Virus record (IMG/VR): IMGVR_UViG_3300048591_001682
Location: 1-53,448 of that record
Direction: 5' to 3' (one strand)
Length of the DNA stretch: 53,448 bases
Origin: a virus
Below, in pieces: positions 12,869-24,836 of the stretch. Both the position numbers and the translations under genes were made by a program. Below the pieces are notes generated by a model. It was not told where the DNA came from, ran no database searches, and saw only the letters and a program-made list of their open reading frames with translations. How positions within the stretch are numbered: the stretch's first letter is position 1; every line of letters begins with the position of its first letter.

Positions 12869-14437
12869 ATGGTACTCAAGGCATTGTTCAAGAGCGCAGC
12901 TCGGTCCGCACCCAAGGCGACCAGCGTCAACCACGAGAACGCCCCGGCGTATGCGCTCGACTCGCGTACTGCGCTCGCGCAGCTCGCGGCGACCGGCTGC
13001 TTCGGAAGCACGTTCTACGTGACCGGCCAAGAGCAGCTCGACAAGGTGCTTGAGCACGCGGGTCGTTGTGACCCGGTGTTCGTGGCCAAGGTCGCTGTGT
13101 ACGCGCGTGAGCGTGGCTTCATGAAGGACATGCCGGCGGTGCTGCTCGCGCATCTCGCGACGCGGGGTGCGGAGGGCATCGCGGCCATGAAGGCGGCGTT
13201 CCCGCGCGTGGTCAACAACGGACGAATGCTTCGTGCGTACGTCCAGGTCATTCGCTCCGGGCAGCTGGGTCGAAAGTCCTTGGGTACGGCGCCGAAGAAG
13301 GTCGTGCAGCGTTGGCTTGGCGCGCGCTCGGCGATGAGCCTGTTCTCAGACTCGGTCGGAAACGATCCGTCACTCGCTGATGTGATCAAGATGGTCCACC
13401 CCACGCCGACCTCGGACGAGCAGCGGGCGATGTACGGCTACCTGCTTGGTAAGCCCTACGACGTCGAGAAGCTTCCGTACACCGTGCGGTCGTACGAGGC
13501 CTGGAAGCGCGGCGAGGGTGATGGTTCGGTGCCGAAGGTGCCGAGTCTGATGCTCGCCGGACTGCCACTGGGCAAGAAGGAGTGGACGGAGATCGCAAAG
13601 CACGCACGTTGGCACGAGACGCGAATGAACCTCAACACGTACCAACGCCACGGCGTCTTCGACGACGAGGCGTTGGTGAAGCTCATCGCGTCGCGTCTCG
13701 CAGACAAGGATGAGGTGCGGGCGGCCAAGGTCTTCCCATACCAACTCTTGGTGGCCTGGAAGACGGCGTCGGAAGTCCCGGCCCTGATCCAGAACGCCCT
13801 GCAAGAGGCCATGGAGCACTCACTCGAGAACATCCCGGAGATCGACGGTCAGGTGGTCATCTGCCCAGACGTCTCCGGCTCCATGCAGAGCGCGGTGACG
13901 GGCTACCGCAAGGGCGCCACTAGCACGGTGCGATGCGTGGACGTCGCGGCGATGATCTCGGCGGCGCTCTTGCGGAAGAGCCCGTTGGCGCGCGTCATCC
14001 CCTTCGAGCAGGACGTTCGCTCTATCCGACTCAACCCTCAGGACTCAGTCATGACCCTCTCACAGCAGCTCGCATCGATCGGCGGTGGCGGAACCAGCTG
14101 CTCGGCGCCGCTGTCGCTCCTGAACAAGGAGAAGGCGAAGGTCGACGCCGTGATCTACGTCTCTGACAACGAGTCGTGGGTCGATGCCCAAGACAAGAGC
14201 GGCTACCAGCGCGGCACCGCGATAATGGAGGAGTGGACCAAGCTCCGTCAGCGCAACCCGCAGGCGAAGCTCGTATGCGTTGACCTTACTCCCAACACCC
14301 ACAAGCAGGCGATCGATCGGCCGGACATTCTCAACGTCGGGGGCTTCTCCGACGCGGTGTTCGACGTGACCGCCCAGTTCATCAAGGCCGAGGGCCAGGC
14401 ACCTTGGGCTGAGGTGATCGACCGAACTGAACTGTAA
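12869..14437 (+). CDS. Ro60-family TROVE-domain RNA-binding protein
   Basis: 522 residues. Ro60 (Rsr in bacteria) is a HEAT-repeat ring that binds misfolded RNAs in its cavity and Y RNAs on its outer face, with a C-terminal von Willebrand A domain. Residues about 15-320 show the helical TROVE repeats (for example ALAQLAATGCF, FVAKVAVYARERG, KDMPAVLLAHLA). The vWA MIDAS motif DVSGSM is at 334-339, with later parts around GGGGTSCSAPL and VIYVSDNESW. ACGGAGAT lies upstream of the ATG. It sits between tRNA-Glu(CTC) and tRNA-Thr(CGT), in an island with three Y-RNA-like elements. Ro proteins are known from some mycobacteriophages with large tRNA sets. Confidence 0.92.
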   Translation: MVLKALFKSAARSAPKATSVNHENAPAYALDSRTALAQLAATGCFGSTFYVTGQEQLDKVLEHAGRCDPVFVAKVAVYARERGFMKDMPAVLLAHLATRGAEGIAAMKAAFPRVVNNGRMLRAYVQVIRSGQLGRKSLGTAPKKVVQRWLGARSAMSLFSDSVGNDPSLADVIKMVHPTPTSDEQRAMYGYLLGKPYDVEKLPYTVRSYEAWKRGEGDGSVPKVPSLMLAGLPLGKKEWTEIAKHARWHETRMNLNTYQRHGVFDDEALVKLIASRLADKDEVRAAKVFPYQLLVAWKTASEVPALIQNALQEAMEHSLENIPEIDGQVVICPDVSGSMQSAVTGYRKGATSTVRCVDVAAMISAALLRKSPLARVIPFEQDVRSIRLNPQDSVMTLSQQLASIGGGGTSCSAPLSLLNKEKAKVDAVIYVSDNESWVDAQDKSGYQRGTAIMEEWTKLRQRNPQAKLVCVDLTPNTHKQAIDRPDILNVGGFSDAVFDVTAQFIKAEGQAPWAEVIDRTEL

Positions 14438-14441
14438 ACGG

Positions 14442-14460
14442 GGGCGGACGTGCGCCGCCC
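14442..14460 (+). terminator. GC-rich hairpin after the Ro60 gene
   Basis: GGGCGG-acgtgcg-CCGCCC immediately after the stop codon, without a T run. It may be a 3'-end or processing hairpin rather than a true terminator. Confidence 0.4.
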
Positions 14461-14499
14461 AAATGCCGGCGGGGCCGTCAAACCCTTGTCGCGTTCTAC

Positions 14500-14574
14500 G
14501 CTCTCGATGCGTTGGTGGTGACGCACCTGTCTCGTAATCAGGAGAACGGGGTTCGATTCCCCGCGAGAGCTCCA
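14500..14574 (+). tRNA. tRNA-Thr(CGT)
   Basis: Perfect acceptor GCTCTCG/CGAGAGC, anticodon stem CCTGT/TCAGG (one mismatch) with loop CTCGTAA, T loop TTCGATT, encoded TCCA. Confidence 0.87.
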
Positions 14575-14575
14575 T

Positions 14576-14654
14576 GCCGCCGAAGACTCTGATGGTTCGG
14601 GTCGCCAGGTTTTCACCCTGGAGGTCGCCGGTTCGATTCCGGTCGGCGGTGCCA
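14576..14654 (+). tRNA. tRNA-Glu(TTC)
   Basis: Acceptor GCCGCCG/CGGCGGT, D stem GACT/GGTC, anticodon stem CCAGG/CCTGG with loop TTTTCAC, T loop TTCGATT, encoded GCCA. Confidence 0.88.
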
Positions 14655-14657
14655 CAA

Positions 14658-14732
14658 TCGGGGCTGGTCTAACGGCAGGATGCCGGACTTTGAATCCGTG
14701 CGGTGGGGGTTCGAATCCCCCGCCCCGAACCA
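14658..14732 (+). tRNA. tRNA-Gln(TTG)
   Basis: Perfect acceptor TCGGGGC/GCCCCGA, anticodon loop CTTTGAA, T arm GGGGG-TTCGAAT-CCCCC, encoded ACCA. Last tRNA of the island. Confidence 0.88.
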
Positions 14733-14823
14733 TATGCGTCACGGGGGCGCCGGCGGCTGCGAACGGGGCGCGCGAGGAGCGCCGCGCGCACGGTCGCGCT
14801 CGCTGCTTGGCAACGACGTGAGG

Positions 14824-15267
14824 CTACTCGTTGATGGCTTCGATGCCCTGTGCAGCAAGCCGCGCAAGCCCGTCCTTCATCGCTTGGAGCTGCTCGGGCG
14901 CGTGGCCCTTCCAGTCGATGATCTCGCCGATCACCCGGATCGGCGCCCGCGTGCGGAAGGACCTCGTCGGGTTCCCGGGGAACTTCTTGTCGGTGAGGTT
15001 CGGGTCGTCTTCGATCGGCCCCGAGGGTTCGACGATGTAGATGCGGCCTGGCCCGTCACCGATCGCCAGCTCGGCGCCCCATGTGGCGGCGTCCAGGGTG
15101 CCCGTCAGGTACACGAAGGCGGCGTTCTTCCTCTCGCCATAGTTGGACGAGCGACCGGCCTCGATCAGGTCGCCTGGCTTCAGGTCGGCCTTCGTGCCGT
15201 GGAGGTAGCCCGGCGTCCCGGAGCTGTCCGTCCACACCTTGAAGGGCTCGGGTGTCGGCATCGTCAT
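14824..15267 (-). CDS. arr: Rifampin ADP-ribosyltransferase (Arr family)
   Basis: 147 residues, full family length. Arr transfers ADP-ribose from NAD+ to rifamycins; some homologues are thought to act on RNA. Recognised by GYLHGTKADLKPGDLI, SNYGERKNAAFVYLT, GAELAIGDG, IYIVEPSGPIEDDPNLTDKK, FPGNPTRSFR and GEIIDWKG. It lies on the minus strand between the last tRNA and the first structural operon, so it reads as accessory cargo. The ATG at 15267 is used; an in-frame ATG two codons later is possible. Confidence 0.9.
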   Translation of the reverse strand: MTMPTPEPFKVWTDSSGTPGYLHGTKADLKPGDLIEAGRSSNYGERKNAAFVYLTGTLDAATWGAELAIGDGPGRIYIVEPSGPIEDDPNLTDKKFPGNPTRSFRTRAPIRVIGEIIDWKGHAPEQLQAMKDGLARLAAQGIEAINE

Positions 15268-15298
15268 CGGCAGTCACTGTACGCCGAGCCTCACTGAC

Positions 15299-15330
15299 TG
15301 TCCCCGCCATTCGCGCCCCGAGGCTTTGCC
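15299..15330 (+). promoter_or_regulatory. Two-box phage promoter element, site 1
   Basis: TGTCCCC at 15299 and GCTTTGCC at 15323, box starts 24 bp apart. It follows the arr cargo gene and precedes the portal operon. One of nine copies of NGTCCCC-N17/18-GCTTTGCC in the window. Confidence 0.6.
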
Positions 15331-15434
15331 CTTGCCGGAGGCGAGGCGCGCGGTCCAGCTGCTCGGTGCCCAGGTGGACTGCCTCCTCGCAGGCTGGCCA
15401 AGCGCCTCGCCTCCGCTGATTCGCGGAGTCCACC

Positions 15435-15640
15435 ATGCGGCGTACGCTCACGACCTTCGTCATCCCGGCAGGCAAGCCTGCGGGCGCTCCGCCCGAGCCT
15501 GGACCGCAAGTCGAGCTCGAAGCGCCCACCGAGGACGGGCTCCTGGCCGCCGCGCATAGCGCAATCGCCGAGCGCGGGCTGCGGCTGCGCTCCATGTCGT
15601 TCACTCCGACGGGGCTCGTCGCCTACGCGGAGGCGGCCGG

Positions 15641-15644
<4 letters not shown>
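15435..15644 (+). CDS. Small protein ahead of the portal gene
   Basis: 69 residues. The second half, with AAAHSAIAERGLRLRS and SFTPTGLVAYAE, looks like a compact alpha-beta unit. GCGGAG precedes the ATG by six bases, and the stop overlaps the portal start (GTGATG). Translational coupling to the portal suggests a head-assembly or packaging-related role; not recognised. Confidence 0.6.
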
Positions 15645-17441
<1,797 letters not shown>

Positions 17442-17452
<11 letters not shown>

Positions 17453-17696
17453 GCATCAGCATGCGTGGGTGCAGCAAGCCCAGCTCGACGCCGAGCGTGG
17501 TGTCATCACCTGCCGCATGTGCCAGCGCCACGCGGGGCTTGACGAGACGACCACATTCTGGCGCAACGGCCTTTTGGTCTTCGCGCTCTGCGACCGCTGC
17601 GCCTCGTGCCACGAAGTCGTGTTCTCGCCCACGGAGGCGGGTGTCGAGGTGCGGGCCAAGCAGAGAGGCCCGCTCATCGTTCGAGGGCGTCCATGA
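17442..17696 (+). CDS. Small zinc-ribbon protein after the portal
   Basis: 84 residues with two knuckles, CRMCQRH and CDRCASC, that could bind one zinc. The ATG at 17442 lies inside the end of the portal gene (11-bp overlap) and the stop overlaps the next ATG, so it is in the operon. Function unknown. Confidence 0.6.
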
Positions 17697-17992
17697 AGAT
17701 CAACCCTTCAAGCAAGCGCCCGTGCCGCCTCGAGCGCGGTGATGTGCGGCGCGTACCGCAGGAGCGGCGCGCGATGCTGGTTGGCTACCATCTCTGCTGT
17801 CCGCGCTGCGGGTTCGTGTGCGTCGCCCTGGTCGGCCATGATGACCTGGTGATCACGGAGGGCGAGGACAACGACATCGTCACCTTCTCGTCCGCGGTGC
17901 GCTGCGTCTTCTGTCGCGTGCTCATTCATCTCGATGGGGGCGAGCTGCGACTTGAGGAGGACGCCGATGTGCGCAACGTCCGTTACCGTTGA
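17693..17992 (+). CDS. Second small zinc-ribbon protein
   Basis: 99 residues with CCPRCGF and CVFCRVL pairs, again a likely single zinc site, in beta-rich sequence. It overlaps the neighbours at both ends, so it is translationally coupled. Function unknown; it may be a structural head accessory. Confidence 0.6.
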   Translation: MKINPSSKRPCRLERGDVRRVPQERRAMLVGYHLCCPRCGFVCVALVGHDDLVITEGEDNDIVTFSSAVRCVFCRVLIHLDGGELRLEEDADVRNVRYR

Positions 17993-19052
17993 GCCGCTCG
18001 TGCTGGTGCACGAGGCACGCGTCGCCGCGGACGAGATCGCGGAGCGCTTCCTCGGCACGCCGATCGCCAAGGCCATGGACCTCGGCAGCGCGGCGGGCTT
18101 CGACCGCGCGGTGGTGCTCCTCGCCGCGCGCCTGCGCCGCGCCACGGGCAAGGCAGACGTAGACGCAGTCCGGGAGGCCGTGGTCGTGCTCGACGTCGAC
18201 TGGAGCCGTACGACCGCGGGCGAGCGGCGCCGGCTCGTTGCCGAGGCACGGGCCGCCGCAGGTCGCACCACCGCGATCATCCCGTCGCGCATCCAAGCTC
18301 CACTCGGTGACGCCGCCGAGTCGGTCGTCACAGCGACCCGTACGCAGGCGCGGCGGGCGCAAGGGCTCGCGATCGGCGCCGACTTCAACGCGCTTGATCG
18401 ACGCATCGTTCGGCACGTCGTCGCCTCACAGGGCAACTTCGTACGGGACGAGTATGGGCGGCGCCTCGATGCGTTCGGGGAGCAAGCGCGCGCCGTCGTC
18501 GCGGCGGGCCTCGAGCAGGGGCTCGCACGCGATGACATCGCCGCGAACCTTGAGCGTGCAGCCCGAGCGGCCCTCGTCGAGCGCGCACCGTTCTACTGGG
18601 AGGTCGTCGCGAGCTCGTTCATTGGCCAGGGGCGCTCGTTCGCGCAGATGAGCAGCTACGCGGAGGCGGGCATCCAGCGGTACCGCATCGAGGCCGTCCT
18701 TGACGAGCGCACGACCCACATCTGCCGCTACCTGCACGGTAAGACCTTCGCCGTGGCGGACGCACTGCGGCGCTTCGAGCGCATCGATCAACTGGAAGAT
18801 CCCGAGGACATCAAGAGAGCGATGCCCTGGGTGCGTGAGGCGCCCGACGCCGAGACTGGCCGCACGCGGCTTTACGTGAACGGCAGCTCCGGGCGGACCG
18901 AGCTCGCCGAGGTGCGGCGTTCGGGCGTGGGGGCGCGAGACGACCGGGGCGACTTCCGCGCGCTAGCCAGCGACAGCGAGCTTAGCGAGGTCGGTATCGG
19001 GTTCCCTGGGTACCACGCGCTCTGCCGCACGACGACACTCGCGCTCGTTTGA
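17967..19052 (+). CDS. Phage head morphogenesis / minor capsid protein (SPP1 gp7, Mu gpF-like)
   Basis: 361 residues from the ATG at 17967, which has GAGGAGGA upstream. The C-terminal half carries the family pattern: FYWEVVASSFIGQGRS, Y-AEAGIQRYRIEAVLDERTT with H-ICRYLHGKTF, and a late GFPGYHALCRTTT. These proteins sit inside the head near the portal and are needed for assembly or DNA ejection. Helical N-terminus. Confidence 0.82.
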   Translation: MCATSVTVEPLVLVHEARVAADEIAERFLGTPIAKAMDLGSAAGFDRAVVLLAARLRRATGKADVDAVREAVVVLDVDWSRTTAGERRRLVAEARAAAGRTTAIIPSRIQAPLGDAAESVVTATRTQARRAQGLAIGADFNALDRRIVRHVVASQGNFVRDEYGRRLDAFGEQARAVVAAGLEQGLARDDIAANLERAARAALVERAPFYWEVVASSFIGQGRSFAQMSSYAEAGIQRYRIEAVLDERTTHICRYLHGKTFAVADALRRFERIDQLEDPEDIKRAMPWVREAPDAETGRTRLYVNGSSGRTELAEVRRSGVGARDDRGDFRALASDSELSEVGIGFPGYHALCRTTTLALV

Positions 19053-19061
19053 GCGCGTCGA

Positions 19062-19586
19062 TCACACCGCGTCGAACTCAGGGCGGAAGCGCACGACCCC
19101 CCACACGCCGTCGAGCCCATCCGGCGAGAGGCGCTGAACGAAGAAGACCTCGTCCGGCACCGGTTTTTCCCACCGGAGGTTGTGGCTGCTGGCCCGCACG
19201 AAGCCGTGGCGTGGGTAGTAGTCGGCGTGGCCAAGGACCACGCACAGTGGGTGCCCAGCGGCCCCAAGACGCCGCAGCCCCTCTTCGATGAGCTTGCCAC
19301 CGATGCCTTGGCGTTGATGAGCCGGCGAGACGGCCATCGGCGCGAGTCCGACTCCTTGGGCCGCGCGCGCCTCCGACTCGATGACGACGGGTGAGAACGC
19401 GATGTGGCCGATGACTTCGCCACTCGCCACCGCCACGAGCGACAGGCTGAGCGCCGCGTTGGCTCGCAGGGCATCGACCAGTCGCGCTTCGCCGTCGGTC
19501 TCGAACGCCGACACGTTCAGAGCGCGGATCGCGGCGATGTCGGCAGGCGTCTCTTCGCGGATCTCAATCTGCATCGCGAACGCCAT
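19062..19586 (-). CDS. GNAT-family N-acetyltransferase
   Basis: 174 residues. Acetyl-CoA site AVSPAHQRQGIGGKLI (the Q/R-x-x-G-x-G/A loop) followed by LGAAGHPLCVVLGHADYYPRHGF, typical of the YhbS-like GNAT subgroup. Substrate unknown. The ATG at 19586 has GGAGGGGAC upstream. It is convergent with the minor head gene and followed, on the other strand, by a two-box promoter, so it is cargo inserted into the head module. Confidence 0.85.
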   Translation of the reverse strand: MAFAMQIEIREETPADIAAIRALNVSAFETDGEARLVDALRANAALSLSLVAVASGEVIGHIAFSPVVIESEARAAQGVGLAPMAVSPAHQRQGIGGKLIEEGLRRLGAAGHPLCVVLGHADYYPRHGFVRASSHNLRWEKPVPDEVFFVQRLSPDGLDGVWGVVRFRPEFDAV

Positions 19587-19592
19587 ACCACG

Positions 19593-19624
19593 TGTCCCCT
19601 CCACGTGCGGGCGGCTGCTTTGCC
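19593..19624 (+). promoter_or_regulatory. Two-box phage promoter element, site 2
   Basis: TGTCCCC at 19593 and GCTTTGCC at 19617 (24 bp), then CCAAC and GGAGG before the ATG at 19642. It directly follows the divergent GNAT gene. Confidence 0.65.
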
Positions 19625-19641
19625 CCAACGGAGGTCGACGC

Positions 19642-19830
19642 ATGCCCGAGACTGCGAAGCCGCGCGCGCCAGAGAGCCGCGCCCCGGATCAGGGGAACGG
19701 CACGGCATCGTCCGCGGCAGCGCGGCAGCAGAAGCGCTACGAGCCGGTCGTTTGGCCGCGCGACTTGAACGCGCCCTCCACCGACCAGCCGGCGTGGGGC
19801 TCCGACCCGGAGGCGCTGCGCGATGGGTGA
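19642..19830 (+). CDS. Short hydrophilic protein leading the protease-capsid operon
   Basis: 62 residues, rich in Ala, Pro and charge, ending with EPVVWPRDLNAP and [16 protein letters not shown] precedes the ATG by eight bases; its stop overlaps the next start by eight bases. Not recognised; comparable tiny proteins precede the protease in PBSX-like phages. Confidence 0.55.
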   Translation: MPETAKPRAPESRAPDQGNGTASSAAARQQKRYEPVVWPRDLNAPSTDQPAWGSDPEALRDG

Positions 19831-21997
19831 CCGCCGCGATGCCGCCATCGCCCACGCGCGCCGCATCCTCGCAGCGAACCAGCGCGCGCGCCAGGAGGTC
19901 GAGAAGACCATCTGGGGATCGCCCGCAGGCAAGAAGCGCCTGGCAGACCGCCTGGTGGCGATGCTCCCGGCGCACAAGACCTACGTCGAGCCCTTCGCCG
20001 GCAGCGCTGCGGTGCTGTTCGCCAAGGAGCCCTCGGAGGTCGAGGTCATCAACGATGCGGACCTCGAGATCGCGGACGCCTACCGGCTCATCAAGAAGCT
20101 CTCGTCCGAGGGGCTCGCGAAGCTGAAGAAGCTGCCGTGGGTCGGCGACGAGGAGACCTTCAAGCGGCTCCTCGACGTTGAGCCCGAGGACGACGTCGAG
20201 CGGCTGCACCGCTTTCTGTACCTGACGCACTTCTCCCACGGGAAGATGCGCGGCAAGAGCTTCAGCCCGACCGTGGTTGGCGTCGAGGCGACGACCATCA
20301 AGCGCATCGAGAAGTTCGCGCCGCGCCTGAAGAAGGTGAAGGTCTACGGCGGCGACTACGAGAAGGTCGTTCGCAAGTACGACAGTAAGGACACCGTCTT
20401 CTTCCTCGATCCGCCGTACCCCGGCTACAACGTGGACGTTGGCGAGAGCGAGTTCGACGAGGAGCGCTTCTTCAAGCTGCTCAAGTCGCTCAAGGGCCGT
20501 TTCCTCATCACCTACGGCATCCGGGGCAAGTTCCCGGAGCTGGTGAAGGACAGCGATTTCTGGACGAAGCGCATTCGCACCCGCCGCTCCATCGCGCACA
20601 TGCGGGGCGTCGGCGGCAGCTCCGTGCTGACGCAGCTCCCGGTCGCGAACTACGAGCCGACCACCAAGGCGCTCGACGACGAATTCGCCCTCGACGACTG
20701 GGACGACGCACTCGACGACGGCGCTGACGACGTCGAGAAGGCGCAGCCCTTCGGTACGTTCGGCGGTTCGTTCCACTACGCGAAGCGCATCGTGCCGCTC
20801 ATCCCAGCGCACAAAACCTACGTCGAGCCCTTCGCGGGCGCGGCGGCGGTGCTGCACGCCAAAGACCCGAGCGACAAGGAGGTCATCGCGGACCTCGACG
20901 ACGACGTGGTGTTCCTCCACCGGAGCATCAAGGCAATGACGCCCGAGCGCGTCGAGGAGCTGCGCCGCCGCTTCGAGTGGACCGTCACGCAGGAGAGCTT
21001 CGAGAAGGCCCGCGACATGACGCCGAAGGACGATGTCGCGCGCTTCTACAAGCTGGTGTTCGTGCGCACCCACGCGCGTGACTGCCGCCCCGACGGTACG
21101 CACCCGGCGCAGCAGCACCTCGGCTCGACGACGAACCCCGAAAAGTACCTCAGAGCCGCCGAGCGCCTGAAGGGCGTGAGCATCCTGCGGCAGGACTACC
21201 GCAAGACGATCAGCGCCTACGACAGCAAGGACACGTTCTTCTTCATCGACCCGCCGTACCCCGGCGAGTGGTTCGACAAGGACAAGGTCATCGATCTCAA
21301 CGAGTTCATCGACACGCTGGCGAAGGTCGAGGGCAAGTTCATCGCGGTCCTCAACCCCACGCCCGAGAACGTGGCGGCGTTCAAGAAGGTCGGGCACGTC
21401 TTCCGGCTCAAGGTGCGCGAGGCCTCGGGGCGCGGCGGCGCCAAGCAGGCCATGCGCCTCTTCGTCGCCAACTTTCCGGTGCGCAAGGCACAGGAGTTCG
21501 AGCTCGTCGCCAAGTGCGAGCACCTGCCGCTTGATCCCGGCGTCGATGCCCTGGTGTTCGACAAACCCTCGCGCCTCGTGAAGGGCATCGACCCGAACGA
21601 CGAGCGCTTCGTGCTGGGCATCGTGCTCGAGCCGGAGGTGGTCGACGCGCAGGGCGACATCTACTCGCCTGAGGAGATCCGCGCGGCCGCCCACCGTTTC
21701 ATGGAGGACTTCGGCGGTCTCGGGCTGATGCACCGGCTTCGCGTGAACGGGCAGGTGAAGGTGCTCGAGAGCTACCTCGCGCCCACCGACTTCACCATCG
21801 GCGAGCTCGCGGTCCGCAAGGGCACGTGGCTCCTCGCGGTGCGCGTGCTCTCCGACGAGCTGTGGGAGCGCGTGAAGTCTGGCGACCTCACGGGTTTCTC
21901 CATCGGCGGCTCAGCGCGCCGAGTGCCCGAGCCCGCTCCCGTTCAGACGTCGGAACAGCCGACCAACAACCAGCCACCCTCGGAGGCCTCCGCATGA
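19823..21997 (+). CDS. Fusion: two D12-class adenine methyltransferase domains plus XkdF-like prohead protease
   Basis: 724 residues in three parts. Domain 1 (about 40-280): SAM motif [11 protein letters not shown] at 54-64 and DPPY at 196-199. After an acidic linker (285-305), domain 2 (about 312-555): [11 protein letters not shown] at 333-343 and DPPY at 476-479. Domain 3 (about 585-700) matches the XkdF phage prohead protease: [21 protein letters not shown]637 in GLMHR, LESYLAP (S650), and [11 protein letters not shown]12 enzymes methylate N6-adenine in DNA. Placing two of them in the capsid protease is unusual and could couple methylation to head assembly. It overlaps both neighbours and sits just before the scaffold and capsid genes. 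Confidence 0.82.
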   Translation: MGDRRDAAIAHARRILAANQRARQEVEKTIWGSPAGKKRLADRLVAMLPAHKTYVEPFAGSAAVLFAKEPSEVEVINDADLEIADAYRLIKKLSSEGLAKLKKLPWVGDEETFKRLLDVEPEDDVERLHRFLYLTHFSHGKMRGKSFSPTVVGVEATTIKRIEKFAPRLKKVKVYGGDYEKVVRKYDSKDTVFFLDPPYPGYNVDVGESEFDEERFFKLLKSLKGRFLITYGIRGKFPELVKDSDFWTKRIRTRRSIAHMRGVGGSSVLTQLPVANYEPTTKALDDEFALDDWDDALDDGADDVEKAQPFGTFGGSFHYAKRIVPLIPAHKTYVEPFAGAAAVLHAKDPSDKEVIADLDDDVVFLHRSIKAMTPERVEELRRRFEWTVTQESFEKARDMTPKDDVARFYKLVFVRTHARDCRPDGTHPAQQHLGSTTNPEKYLRAAERLKGVSILRQDYRKTISAYDSKDTFFFIDPPYPGEWFDKDKVIDLNEFIDTLAKVEGKFIAVLNPTPENVAAFKKVGHVFRLKVREASGRGGAKQAMRLFVANFPVRKAQEFELVAKCEHLPLDPGVDALVFDKPSRLVKGIDPNDERFVLGIVLEPEVVDAQGDIYSPEEIRAAAHRFMEDFGGLGLMHRLRVNGQVKVLESYLAPTDFTIGELAVRKGTWLLAVRVLSDELWERVKSGDLTGFSIGGSARRVPEPAPVQTSEQPTNNQPPSEASA

Positions 21998-22791
21998 CGA
22001 CGCCGATAAGCAAGGCGGATGACGGCGTGCATCGCCTTGTCGACATGGTCGTCGAGGAGGTCTCGCTCGTCGACCGCGCCGCCAACAAGCACCGCTTCCT
22101 GATCGTGAAAAGGGATGACGCAATGGACGACGACAACACCACTGACAGTACGACCAACGATCCGTCGCCGCCCGCTGCGCCCACGGCGAAGCTCGACGAC
22201 AACTCGGCGCTGAACGCCGCCCTCGCGGCCCTCGAGAGCCTGACGGGGCTCGTCGAGCTGCTCGGTGATCTCGGCGCAGACCAGGCTGACGCGCGGCTTG
22301 CCGGGCTCGCCGAGGAGCTGCGCAGCGTCGCCATGCAGCTTCTCGATCGCACCGACGGAGATGGCGTTCAAGAGACCGACGATGGCGTCGAGGCGCGTGT
22401 GAAGAGCGAGCCCGCGACGTTCGCGGCCAGCGTCACCGCCGCGAAGCAGGCGCTCGCGCGGCTCGGCGAGTTGGCGAAGCAGGTGCCCGCGAAGGCCGAC
22501 AAGCCCGCTGAGCCGAAGCCCGAGCCCGCCCCGGCGGCGAAGACCGTCGCGGCCGACGTGACCGAGTCGCTCGCGAAGCTCGCCGATTCGTTCCGCGCGC
22601 TGTCGGAGACCGTGAAGGAGCAGCAGCAGCGACTCGGGCGCGTCGAGAAACAGTTCGGACTGCCCAACAGCGCAGCGCCTGCCGAGCGCGTCTCGAGGGC
22701 CACCGTCGAGGACGTGGGATGGCCGCTCGATCTCAACAAGCCCAAGGACCGGGAGAGCGTCGACAAGTCGGTCTCCTTCCACGACCTCTGA
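21994..22791 (+). CDS. Scaffold-like / XkdF-associated head assembly protein
   Basis: 265 residues. The N-terminal 40 residues ([21 protein letters not shown]) match the conserved segment next to XkdF proteases. The rest is low-complexity and helical, with Ala/Asp/Glu-rich stretches and a late coiled coil ([20 protein letters not shown]), as expected for a scaffold. GGAGG precedes the ATG. It lies between protease and major capsid, and is probably cleaved during head maturation. Confidence 0.68.
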   Translation: MTTPISKADDGVHRLVDMVVEEVSLVDRAANKHRFLIVKRDDAMDDDNTTDSTTNDPSPPAAPTAKLDDNSALNAALAALESLTGLVELLGDLGADQADARLAGLAEELRSVAMQLLDRTDGDGVQETDDGVEARVKSEPATFAASVTAAKQALARLGELAKQVPAKADKPAEPKPEPAPAAKTVAADVTESLAKLADSFRALSETVKEQQQRLGRVEKQFGLPNSAAPAERVSRATVEDVGWPLDLNKPKDRESVDKSVSFHDL

Positions 22792-22813
22792 TTTCCGCCG
22801 GAAGGAGACCCTC

Positions 22814-23755
<942 letters not shown>

Positions 23756-23767
23756 GGAGAACAAGAC

Positions 23768-24172
23768 ATGACCGACACCCTGCTGGTTCGCCTCAAGCCC
23801 TACGACCCGCGACGCGGCTTCGTGCTGCGTCGCTTCACCTACGCCGGCATCCGCTTCCAGGACGCGCGGGGCTGGTACCGCGTCGAACGCAAAGTCGGCG
23901 AGCACCTGCGTGCCGTGCGTACGGTGCCCACCGACCCGTACGCGCCGCTCGCGTTCGATGTCTGCACCGAGGCCGAGGCGAAGGCGCTCGATGCGGGCGA
24001 GAGCGAAGCCTCGAAGCTCAAGCGCAGCGCCACCGACGACCTCAAGCTTACGGCCGCACGCGGTGCCGTCACGACTGACGACCTGCCGAAGAACACGCCC
24101 GCCACCTCCGCGTCGCCGACCGCGAAGGACGACGAAGCGGGAAGCAAGCGCGGCAAGCGCGACCGAGAGTAA
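23768..24172 (+). CDS. Hypothetical head protein after the capsid gene
   Basis: 134 residues. The first 75 form a compact beta-rich unit ([26 protein letters not shown]); the C-terminal 60 are charged and disordered, ending in [14 protein letters not shown] lies ahead of the ATG. It may be a decoration or head-completion factor; not recognised. Confidence 0.55.
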   Translation: MTDTLLVRLKPYDPRRGFVLRRFTYAGIRFQDARGWYRVERKVGEHLRAVRTVPTDPYAPLAFDVCTEAEAKALDAGESEASKLKRSATDDLKLTAARGAVTTDDLPKNTPATSASPTAKDDEAGSKRGKRDRE

Positions 24173-24173
24173 G

Positions 24174-24815
24174 GTGTACGCCTCGGTCGCCGACCTGCGC
24201 GCCGAGGGCGTGACTGCGGCCGAGGCGAGCGACGCCCGCCTTGAGCTGCTGATCGCCGAGGCCTCGAGCCTCATCGATCGCGTGACGGGCTGGTTTTTCG
24301 AGCCGCGCTTGCTGACGCTGCGTCTTTCGGGGCGCGACGCGCGAACCATTGAGCTGCCGGTGCCGCCGATCCGAGTGGACCGGCTCGTGCTCGACAGCGC
24401 GGAGCTGTCGCTCGATCCGAGTGAGCTGCTCGTCGTCGGCGCGCCCATCCGGCCTGGCTTCGATGGCCCGCGTCTCACGCGCCGCCGCGCATGCGTCTTC
24501 CCGCGCGGCCATGGCAATGTGGTGGCCGAGGGGCTGTGGGGCTTCACGGAGGACGACGGCACGCCCACGGGGCGCACACCGCCCGCGATCCGCCGAGCGA
24601 CGATGCTTCTCGTCCTGCGCTCGATGGCGCCGCTTGCCGACGACGCCTCGTTCGAGGCGCGCAGCCGGTGGCGCATCATCGAGGAGCGGACGCGCGACCA
24701 GAGCTACAAGCTCGAATCCACGAAGGCCTCGACAGCTGCCGCTCTGACGGGTGATCCCGAGGTCGACGCGCTGCTCTCGCTCTACGTGCGCCCGACTGCC
24801 ATGGGAGCCGCTTAG
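24174..24815 (+). CDS. Head-tail connector protein (gp6-like)
   Basis: 213 residues from the GTG at 24174, which directly follows the upstream stop. An N-terminal helical part ([34 protein letters not shown]) is followed by beta strands with [19 protein letters not shown]. This is the usual layout of adaptors that bind under the portal. Sited between capsid and tail completion genes. Confidence 0.65.
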   Translation: MYASVADLRAEGVTAAEASDARLELLIAEASSLIDRVTGWFFEPRLLTLRLSGRDARTIELPVPPIRVDRLVLDSAELSLDPSELLVVGAPIRPGFDGPRLTRRRACVFPRGHGNVVAEGLWGFTEDDGTPTGRTPPAIRRATMLLVLRSMAPLADDASFEARSRWRIIEERTRDQSYKLESTKASTAAALTGDPEVDALLSLYVRPTAMGAA

Positions 24816-24836
24816 CTTCGGCATTTGCTCCCGCTT

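Noticed and set aside
15323-15330. Sigma-54 promoter (-12 TTTGC)
   Set aside because: Only one of the nine sites has GG ten bases upstream of the GC, so the -24 element is not conserved; the upstream box is GTCCCC at a different spacing.
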